DNA from: Burkholderiaceae bacterium
GTDB taxonomy: Bacteria > Pseudomonadota > Gammaproteobacteria > Burkholderiales > Burkholderiaceae_F
DNA: 9,196 bases
Direction of reading: 5' to 3'
Assembly (NCBI GenBank): GCA_013813185.1
Contig: JACCSD010000274.1
Span: 1 to 9,196 of the forward strand
Below are positions 3,664 through 9,196 of this stretch, one piece after another (the stretch's first letter is position 1; each line of letters opens with the position of its first letter). The position numbers and the translations under genes were made by a program. A model generated the notes under the pieces. The model did no database searches. It had not been told where the DNA came from and saw nothing but the letters and a program-made list of their open reading frames with translations.

Positions 3664-4798
3664 ATGTTCCGCAAGTTCCTGATCAAGAAGGACGAACGCG
3701 GACTGCTGTTTCGCAAGGGTGACTTCGTCACTGTGCTGCACGCGGGAGAGCACCGCTACTTCGATCCGTTTTACCGTCTGACCGTCGAAAAGTATCCGCT
3801 CGCGAAGACCACGTTCGACCATCGTCTGGCCGACTATCTGCGTCACGCAGAGCCGGCGCTGATCGACAGCGAGTTCCATGTCGTCGAGGTGGGTCCGACC
3901 GAAGTCGGGCTGCGCTATGAAAACAGTCTGCTCGTCGAAGTCATTGCGCCGAACACGCACCGCCTGTACTGGAAGGGCTATATCGACGTGCGCGTAGCGC
4001 GCATCGACATCAGCGAAAACTTCGTGCTGCCGCATAGCCTGACGCTCCAGCTGGGAACGGCAATTGGTCGCGCGAAGGTCATCAGCGCCGAGCATGTACT
4101 TGCAGTGCAGGTGCCGCAGCATCACGTCGGCCTGCTGTTCGTCGACGGCAAGGTGCAGCAGATGCTGCAGCCGGGTCTGTACGTTTTCTGGAAGTTCAAC
4201 CGCGATCTGCGCGTTGAGCTGGTTGACCTGCGCATGCTGCCGCTCGAAGTCGCTGGTCAGGAAATTCTGACTAAGGACAAGGTGGCGCTGCGCATCAACC
4301 TGAACGCTGGCGTGCGCTTCGTCGACGTGCTGGCTGCATTCGCGCAGCTGGCCAAGCCGCTCGACTATCTGTACCGCGAGTTGCAGTTCGGACTGCGTGC
4401 GGCCGTCGGCACAGGTACGCTCGACGAGCTGCTCGAAGACAAGGGGTCGATCGACCGCACCGTCGCTGAACACATCGGTGCGCGTGCGCGTGCTGCCGGA
4501 TTGGAGGTCGCGAGCGTCGGCGTGAAGGACATCATCCTGCCGAGCGAGATGAAGACCATCCTCGCCCGTGTGGTGGAAGCCGAAAAAGGCTGCGCAGGCG
4601 AACGTGATTCGTCGTCGTGAAGAAACGGCGGCGACGCGCAGCCTGCTCAACACTGCGAAGGTGATGGAAGACAACCCGGTCGCACTGCGACTGAAGGAGC
4701 TCGAAACGCTGGAAAAGGTCACCGAGAAGATCGACAAGATCAGTGTCTACGGTGGGCTGGACAGCGTGCTGAAGGATCTGGTGAAGATCCGCGCGTGA
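3664..4798 (+). pseudogene. Slipin (SPFH/Band 7 family) gene with a single frameshift
   Basis: The ATG at 3664 has AGGAGA at 3653-3658. The first frame runs to TGA 4618-4620 (318 aa) and the true C-terminus continues in the +2 frame to TGA 4796-4798. Dropping one A from the five-A run at 4583-4587 restores ...VVEAEKAAQANVIRRREETAATRS... and a ~377-aa protein. The N-terminal ~130 residues (MFRKFLIKKDERGLLFRKGDF...) lack the membrane hairpin of classic stomatins. The SPFH core spans roughly residues 145-310 (VPQHHVGLLFVDGKVQQMLQPG, LTKDKVALRINLNAGVRF, VKDIILPSEMK), followed by a helical EAEKAAQANVIRR-type tail for oligomerisation. Slipins of this type recur beside rtcB in RNA-repair operons, which fits the rtcB remnant upstream. 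The frameshift may be genuine, leaving a protein without its tail, or a homopolymer sequencing error. Confidence 0.88.
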
Positions 4799-4801
4799 AG
4801 A

Positions 4802-4834
4802 AACCCGCTTCTCAATGAGAAGCGGGTTCTTTTT
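4802..4834 (+). terminator. Rho-independent terminator after slipin
   Basis: AACCCGCTTCTC (4802-4813) pairs perfectly with GAGAAGCGGGTT (4817-4828) over a 3-nt loop, followed by CTTTTT. It starts 3 nt after the restored slipin stop codon, which supports that second-frame stop as the true end of the gene. Confidence 0.92.
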
Positions 4835-4918
4835 GAAACAAACTTCTGATGCGAGGCGGCTCGGCCAGTGACATGCGACCGGGTGAGTCACACATCCGCT
4901 GGCACGCAATAACGCCGC

Positions 4919-5131
4919 TCACTTCTTCTCTCCCGCTGCAACCACTACTTTGCGGTCTTTCCTGCCCGCATCGTCGTGAGAAGCGTCAGCTGCTTGCTCC
5001 GCATTGCTGAAGCTGCTCGCGTACTCGACGACGTCGGCCAAGAAGCTGAACCGCATGACCACGAAGGCGGCTATCACCATTACAGCGTAAAAGAAGTCAC
5101 CTGTCCTACTACATCGATCCCAGCGCCTCAT
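4919..5131 (-). CDS. Small single-pass membrane protein, hypothetical
   Basis: The minus-strand ORF ends at 4919. Of two in-frame ATGs (5143 and 5131), the second has GGAG at 5138-5141 (reverse strand) with a 6-nt spacer, so I choose it, giving 70 residues. The product has a short basic start (MRRWDRCSRTG), one transmembrane segment at about residues 12-30 (DFFYAVMVIAAFVVMRFSF) and a charged tail ending AGRKDRKVVVAAGEKK. This topology suggests a small inner-membrane protein. No family is recognised. It lies downstream of another minus-strand mini-gene and its terminator, and faces the slipin terminator. Codon pattern is unremarkable. Confidence 0.45.
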   Translation of the reverse strand: MRRWDRCSRTGDFFYAVMVIAAFVVMRFSFLADVVEYASSFSNAEQAADASHDDAGRKDRKVVVAAGEKK

Positions 5132-5162
5132 GACGATCTCCATTGGTTAAGAGTGCACAAAC

Positions 5163-5197
5163 AAAAAGCCCGGAGGCGTTCATCGCGATCCGGGCTT
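5163..5197 (-). terminator. Rho-independent terminator of the minus-strand mini-gene
   Basis: Read on the minus strand, AAGCCCGGA pairs perfectly with TCCGGGCTT (5189-5197 and 5166-5174 on the plus strand) and is followed by a T-rich tail (TTTTTGT). It lies 22 nt past the stop of the 55-aa ORF on the same strand. The loop is 14 nt. Confidence 0.75.
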
Positions 5198-5219
5198 CCG
5201 TTGGCAGCAGAGAGTCCAA

Positions 5220-5387
5220 TTACATCCCTGGACTTCCGCTCGAACCTATCGTCAGCACGGACACATTGGACAGCGCTCTCCCGACGCAGGACGTGACGAT
5301 GCCGACTGCCGACACCGAGCGCCCATCGCCCACCGCCGCGAAGGTCATTCGCGACAAGGTTGGTTGATTACTGCCCAGGTTGAACAT
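5220..5387 (-). CDS. 55-aa hypothetical protein with own promoter and terminator
   Basis: On the minus strand an ATG at 5387 has GGAGG (5395-5399) with a 7-nt spacer, and the frame runs to TAA at 5220-5222. The product begins MFNLGSNQPTLSRMTF and ends SVLTIGSSGSPGM. It is Gly/Ser/Val-rich, with one Cys, no charged clusters and no clear signal peptide. No family is recognised. Support comes from the setting: a near-consensus sigma70 promoter about 35 bp upstream, a 5' leader, a strong ribosome binding site, and an intrinsic terminator just after the stop. The whole transcript would be about 260 nt, so it could also be a dual-function small RNA. Confidence 0.6.
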   Translation of the reverse strand: MFNLGSNQPTLSRMTFAAVGDGRSVSAVGIVTSCVGRALSNVSVLTIGSSGSPGM

Positions 5388-5427
5388 CTCAAGACCTCCA
5401 CTAACCGGCTTTATCGCCGGGGGACGA

Positions 5428-5457
5428 AATATAAGAAGCGCACGTGATACAGGTCAA
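5428..5457 (-). promoter_or_regulatory. Sigma70-type promoter driving the minus-strand mini-gene
   Basis: On the minus strand TTGACC (5452-5457) and TATATT (5428-5433) are spaced 18 bp apart, each differing from consensus at one position. The predicted start is near 5421. The leader carries a small hairpin (CCGGC 5416-5420 with GCCGG 5405-5409, minus-strand sense) just upstream of the GGAGG. Confidence 0.7.
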
Positions 5458-5540
5458 TGAAATTCGCTCGTGAATATTCGTAGTGTTGCGCATTTGCAGC
5501 GCTAATATCCTGGCTCGGAGTGTTGACCAGGGAGAACAAA

Positions 5541-5939
5541 ATGAAAAAGCAACTGCTTAGCTACCTCGCTTGCGTATTAGTGCTGTCGGGCTGCTCGATC
5601 TTTCATAAGGACTCGACCCCGCCTGATCCCACTCGCCCGCAGGTGGCGGTGGTCGCGGATCGATTTATCGTTGTCAATCAGGAACCGCTTGTCTTTTTGA
5701 GCGGCCAGCGGAACGTGACGATCACGTGGCAGCTGCCGAAGGACTCAAAATTCCGCTTTGCCCGGAACGGCATCACGGTTGATAGAGCCGAGGGCGAAAT
5801 TGATTGCGCACCTCGTGTGGAGGGCGCCTTGGAGTTTTCGTGCATCAACCGGCATACAAAGCCGGGGAAGTACAGCTACACCATCAGATTGGAGGGCGCG
5901 CGCCAGTTGGTTAGCGATCCTTACATCATGAATGAATGA
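5541..5939 (+). CDS. Putative lipoprotein, function unknown
   Basis: The ORF encodes 132 residues. The ATG at 5541 is preceded by AGGGAGA (5529-5535); upstream in-frame starts lack this spacing. The N-terminus MKKQLLSYLACVLVLSGCSIF is a lipoprotein signal peptide with lipobox L-S-G-C, so lipidation is expected at Cys18 and the mature protein should be membrane-anchored in the periplasm. The rest looks like a single beta-rich domain: VAVVADRFIVVNQEPLVFL, a NVTITWQLP strand, and two cysteines (IDCAP, FSCIN) that may bond, followed by KPGKYSYTIRLEG. This pattern resembles an Ig-like fold, but I cannot assign a family. The 3' end overlaps the convergent cyclase gene by 14 bp. No clear sigma70 promoter was found upstream. 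Confidence 0.85.
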   Translation: MKKQLLSYLACVLVLSGCSIFHKDSTPPDPTRPQVAVVADRFIVVNQEPLVFLSGQRNVTITWQLPKDSKFRFARNGITVDRAEGEIDCAPRVEGALEFSCINRHTKPGKYSYTIRLEGARQLVSDPYIMNE

Positions 5940-8577
5940 TTGATAAAGCCGGTTCAGTTTGGAGCGCGCGTCTTGCTTCACGTATTGCCTCTTCGTAACT
6001 GAGAGTTCGCCCGCGCGCTTCTTCCGCCATGAATACACGCGGACCAAGTGCTTCTTGTGTTGCTCTCACTAAAGGGGCTAGAAACGCTTCATCGACGGCG
6101 TCTCGGTGTAAGCCGGTCTTCTCCGCTTGCGCGTCGGCTGCGCCGAATAATCGCGCAGCGCGAGTCCATGTGCCCTGTACTGCGCAGAGGCCCGCAGTCA
6201 CTTCCAACGCACTTTGTCCAGCCGGCTTCGACCCGATCTCCTCGGCGATGGTGAGAGCTTCTATCAAAAGCTCGGGCGCTCGCTTACCCGACTCAATTCC
6301 GATGGCAACCATTGCCAGGTTCAAAAGACCGATCGCAATGCTCTGTCGATCTCGCAACTCCCTCGACAAGAGCACTACATCTTCGTACAGCAATTTCGCC
6401 TTCTCGATATCCTTTTCAGCCCGATGCAGCTGCGCTAGCGCGTTTATCGCCGCGGCCAATTGCCGTTTGTTTCCTTGCTCGCGCGCTAACGCCACAGACT
6501 CCTCAGAGTATCGTCGCGCCTGTATGGAATCCCCTAGAGCAAGCGCTGCCATACCGAGCGGCTGCAGCACCGCGGCAACCCTTGTCGTATCGCCGATCTC
6601 ACGGGCAATGAATAGGCTCTCCTCCAAAAATTCTCGAGCTTCTCTGTAGCGGCCCATAAAGCAACATAATTGCCCAGCGTCACACAAACCTCGACTTCGA
6701 CTGAAGTCGCGCGACTGCGCGCCGGGGCGAGCTAGGGCATGCACTGTCATGCCGAAAGCAAGATTGAGGAAGCCGCGATTTAACCAATAAAATTTCAATG
6801 AAAAAGTCAGGCGCAGGCCGAAATCTGCCCCGTTGGAGTCTTGATCACAAAAGGCGTGAGCTGACAGAAGGTTTTCGCGCTCAGCATCCAGGCGCGCAAG
6901 CCACAATCCCTGTTCAGACCCCAGCAGCTGAGGGCGTGCTTGTTCGACAACTGACAAATAAAAATTGAGGTGTCTTGCGCGCACGCCGGCCTCGTCTCCG
7001 GCTTCAGCCAACTTCTCATGCGCGTATTGCCGCACCGTGTCGAGCATCCAATAGCGGCCGCCATCGACGTCCGTTACGACAAGCGACTTCTCCACAAGAC
7101 AACTCAACAGGTCCAGCACGTCATCCTTGCGCAAGTCTTCGCCCGCACACACCGCTTCGGCCGCTTCGAGCGTCCAACCGCCTGCGAAGACAGCTAACCT
7201 CTGAAACATTCTGCGTTCTGCGTCGCTCAACAGGTCATAGCTCCAATCGATTAAGGCTCGAAGAGTTCGTTGGCGCGGTAATACTGTTTGGTCGCTCGTC
7301 ACTAGCAAGCGGAAGCGGTCATGCAATCTCTCCGCAATTGCTTGGACCGAGAGCGCTCGCACGCGAGCTGCGGCGAGTTCGATAGCGAGCGGAATGCCGT
7401 CGAGCCGGTGACAGATGTCGACCACGGCAGCCCCATTTTGCACATTTAAAGCGAATCCTTGTCGGGATGCCGCCGCGCGATCAACGAACAGGCGCACCGC
7501 TTCTTGTCGGCCCAACTGTTCAATGTCAATTGGTCTCTGCGGATCAGGTACAGCCAATGTAGGTACGTGGTAGGCCGTCTCTCCGGCAACATGAAGATAA
7601 TTCCGGCTTGATGCAAGAACCTTGACGTTCGCGCCAGCTTGCAATAGATGTTTCGCTAGGTCAGCACACCCGTGAATCACCTGCTCGCAGTTGTCGAGAA
7701 TGATCAACACTTGCAGATCTCGCACGTATTTCGTCAATGCTTCGATCACCGGACGCCCAGCCTCTTCCTTGACTCCGAGCATAGAAGCCACTGCCTGGGC
7801 AACCGAGCTTGGGTCTGTCAGCGCAGCAAGCTCGACAAACCACACGCCGTTGGGAAAGTCGTCCAAAACCTCTGCCGCTAGTTGCATCGACAACCGCGAT
7901 TTGCCAATGCCCCCCATACCGAGCAGCGTCACCAATCTGTTCGTCGCGAGCATTTCCTTGATCTCGGCGAGCTCCCGCTCGCGGCCGATGAACGAGTTGA
8001 GCTGCTGCGTCAGGTTGTTCGGCGTGTCTTCGAGCGAACGCAGTGCAGGGAAGTCGGCTCGCAATTGCGGGTGCTGCACCTGGTAGAGATGCTCTGGGCC
8101 GGACAGGTCTCGCAGTCGCACCGTACCCAGGTCGCGTAGCGACACATCTTCGGGCAGCTGTCCGTTGACTTGGTCTGCAACGGCTTGCGACAAAAGCATC
8201 TGGCCGCCATGGGCGGCGCACATGATGCGTGCCGCTCGATTGACCGCGCGCCCATAGAAGTCTCCGTCGCGCCGCTCATCGATTCCCGCGTGCAGGCCGC
8301 AACGCAGCCGCAGTGCTATGCCGTTGCTCGCTTCGGGTTCCGAAAGCAGCTTTTGAATCTCGACCGTCGCGATCAGGGCGTCGACCGAGCTGGCGAACGC
8401 GGCGTGCAGACCATCGCCCGTCATTTTTACGACTGTTCCACGATGGCGCTCCACCGTCGATCTTGAGATGGCGTCATGACGAGCCATCAGAGGCAGCATC
8501 CGCTCGGGTTCCTGCTCCCAGAGCCGGGTGCTACCTTCGATATCGGTAAAGAGAAATGTGACGGGGTGTTCAGACAC
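5926..8577 (-). CDS. Class III adenylate/guanylate cyclase - NB-ARC-type ATPase - TPR regulator
   Basis: The product has 883 residues in three parts. The N-terminal cyclase domain (1-170) has both metal-binding aspartates (D12 in FLFTDIEGST, D55 in KMTGDG), a lysine at 51 in the adenine-contacting position, and the N113/R117 pair in YGRAVNRAARI. It therefore looks catalytically intact and more like an adenylate than a guanylate cyclase. A linker leads to an AAA/STAND ATPase: GRERELAEI, Walker A GMGGIGKS (220-227), Walker B LIILDNCE (291-298), LASSR (321-325), GIPLAIEL (394-401). The C-terminal half carries helical TPR-like repeats for ligand or partner sensing. This architecture is widespread in actinobacterial and proteobacterial signalling proteins and in Burkholderiales. 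The start is GTG at 8577 with no evident Shine-Dalgarno, so it is the least certain part. No DNA-binding domain is seen. Confidence 0.93.
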   Translation of the reverse strand: MSEHPVTFLFTDIEGSTRLWEQEPERMLPLMARHDAISRSTVERHRGTVVKMTGDGLHAAFASSVDALIATVEIQKLLSEPEASNGIALRLRCGLHAGIDERRDGDFYGRAVNRAARIMCAAHGGQMLLSQAVADQVNGQLPEDVSLRDLGTVRLRDLSGPEHLYQVQHPQLRADFPALRSLEDTPNNLTQQLNSFIGRERELAEIKEMLATNRLVTLLGMGGIGKSRLSMQLAAEVLDDFPNGVWFVELAALTDPSSVAQAVASMLGVKEEAGRPVIEALTKYVRDLQVLIILDNCEQVIHGCADLAKHLLQAGANVKVLASSRNYLHVAGETAYHVPTLAVPDPQRPIDIEQLGRQEAVRLFVDRAAASRQGFALNVQNGAAVVDICHRLDGIPLAIELAAARVRALSVQAIAERLHDRFRLLVTSDQTVLPRQRTLRALIDWSYDLLSDAERRMFQRLAVFAGGWTLEAAEAVCAGEDLRKDDVLDLLSCLVEKSLVVTDVDGGRYWMLDTVRQYAHEKLAEAGDEAGVRARHLNFYLSVVEQARPQLLGSEQGLWLARLDAERENLLSAHAFCDQDSNGADFGLRLTFSLKFYWLNRGFLNLAFGMTVHALARPGAQSRDFSRSRGLCDAGQLCCFMGRYREAREFLEESLFIAREIGDTTRVAAVLQPLGMAALALGDSIQARRYSEESVALAREQGNKRQLAAAINALAQLHRAEKDIEKAKLLYEDVVLLSRELRDRQSIAIGLLNLAMVAIGIESGKRAPELLIEALTIAEEIGSKPAGQSALEVTAGLCAVQGTWTRAARLFGAADAQAEKTGLHRDAVDEAFLAPLVRATQEALGPRVFMAEEARGRTLSYEEAIREARRALQTEPALSIIHS

Positions 8578-8671
8578 GCGTCGTATACCGAGGCAAAAGC
8601 AGACTAATGTTACTGCGGGAGTAATGCATGGGCGTCGGCCGCGCGTTACCGCTTAAATAGGAGTAGGAACC

Positions 8672-8841
8672 ATGGGCACAAGCGCAGCCAAGGCGGTTTT
8701 GTATGGGCCGCGCCGGTACTGGCTTCGCTCGACATCGAACCCACCATTTCCTTCTACTGCTCGCGCCGTGGGTTTGCTCGGGTGTACGCGGATCCAGGGG
8801 TGTGGGGCATCGTGTCGCGCGATGATGTCTATATCCATTGA
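8672..8841 (+). pseudogene. VOC/glyoxalase-fold (bleomycin-resistance-like) protein, broken remnant
   Basis: An ATG at 8672 with AGGAG at 8659-8663 opens a frame that soon loses sense. In another frame, from about 8707, the sequence reads AAPVLASLDIEPTISFY, GFARVYADPGVWGIVSRDDVYIH, then TGA at 8839-8841. That is the first half of a VOC-superfamily metalloenzyme or resistance protein (opening beta-strand, 'xFYxxxxGF', 'DPGVWGIVSRDDVxIH'). Usual length is about 120 residues and only ~45 remain, so it is both frameshifted near its start and truncated at the end. The remnant's stop is followed 6 nt later by the methyltransferase start in the same frame, suggesting a deletion joined the two. Confidence 0.7.
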
Positions 8842-8847
8842 CCCAGC

Positions 8848-9196
8848 GTGAAACTCGATCCGTCCGATTCGGAAAATATCTCGGCGCTAACGCTCGAGCA
8901 CTACAACCAGCGCGCCGAAGACTTTCGCGATGGCACGAGCGATCACGATGTCAGGCAGAACATCGACGCGTTGCTGCGCCATATAGAAGGCGAGCCGCCA
9001 TTTTCGATTCTCGACTTCGGGTGCGGGCCGGGCCGCGATCTGAAGGCATTTGCCGCGCTCGGACACGTGCCGATCGGACTCGACGGCGCGGCGCGCTTCG
9101 TCGAGATGGCGCGCGCTGATACCGGGTGCGAGGTGTGGCAACAGGATTTTCTCGCACTCGATTTACCGGCAAACCGGTTCGATGGCGTGTTCGCGA
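8848..9196 (+). CDS. Class I SAM-dependent methyltransferase, N-terminal part (runs off window)
   Basis: The frame is open from GTG at 8848 to the window end, giving 116 residues. It starts KLDPSDSENISALTLEHYNQRAEDF. The SAM-binding motif I, ILDFGCGPGRDLKAF (about residues 54-68), is followed by GHVPIGLDGAARFVEMARA with the ribose-binding acidic residue region, and by QQDFLALDLPANRFDGVFA, the motif preceding the catalytic region. This is a Methyltransf_11/25-type Rossmann enzyme. The methyl acceptor is unknown. The GTG is the first possible start after an in-frame TGA at 8839-8841 and has no good Shine-Dalgarno, so translation may depend on the upstream VOC message. Confidence 0.9.
   Translation, partial: MKLDPSDSENISALTLEHYNQRAEDFRDGTSDHDVRQNIDALLRHIEGEPPFSILDFGCGPGRDLKAFAALGHVPIGLDGAARFVEMARADTGCEVWQQDFLALDLPANRFDGVFA

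Noticed and set aside
4583..4590. Programmed ribosomal frameshift in slipin
   Set aside because: The needed shift is +1, whereas A-rich slippery sites usually drive -1. No stop-adjacent slippery heptamer or stimulatory structure is evident, so an indel is the simpler explanation.
3397..4737. 446-codon open frame on the minus strand opposite slipin
   Set aside because: It is an antisense shadow of slipin, created by GC-rich codon bias. It has no ribosome binding site or recognisable domain, while the plus strand has clear slipin homology.
8838..9119. Arg-rich plus-strand frame starting at 8838
   Set aside because: Out-of-frame shadow of the methyltransferase, whose SAM motif is in the other frame.

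Overview
High-GC proteobacterial chromosome. The tripartite-tricarboxylate (TctC/Bug) binding protein, the cyclase-ATPase-TPR regulator and the codon use point to Burkholderiales, probably a Burkholderia/Paraburkholderia-type genome. This is inferred from gene content; no rRNA or other taxonomic marker is present.

Layout. (1) 1-1408: a two-gene operon holding the 3' end of a sulfatase and a periplasmic TctC/Bug solute-binding protein. (2) 1409-4834: the unusual part. Eight tRNA-like elements lie on the plus strand in three blocks: His(GTG) and Met(CAT); then Ser(GCT), Ser(TGA), Glu(TTC) and a truncated Gln(CTG); then one element with an expanded anticodon region and Thr(CGT). They are interleaved with a small secreted protein, the last 48 codons of the RNA ligase gene rtcB, a 64-aa ORF, and a slipin (SPFH/Band 7) gene with one frameshift, which ends at a strong terminator. 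RtcB and slipin are known partners in bacterial RNA-repair neighbourhoods, so I read this as a partly decayed RNA-repair locus carrying its own array of divergent tRNA-like RNAs. (3) 4835-5540: two small minus-strand genes. One, of 55 codons, has a good sigma70 promoter, a Shine-Dalgarno and an intrinsic terminator. (4) 5541-8577: a small lipoprotein gene convergent with a large minus-strand gene for a class III nucleotide cyclase fused to an NB-ARC-type ATPase and helical repeats. (5) 8672-9196: a broken VOC (glyoxalase-fold) gene followed by the 5' part of a SAM-dependent methyltransferase gene.

How it may work together. If the RNA-repair reading is right, the tRNA-like RNAs could be substrates, decoys or damage sensors for the RtcB/slipin system. 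Here the ligase is reduced to its C-terminus and slipin is out of frame, so the protein part looks inactive, or replaced elsewhere in the genome, while several tRNA-like elements still fold well on paper. No RtcR, RtcA or Ro60 gene is in the window. The flanking genes look like ordinary accessory content with no clear link to this locus.
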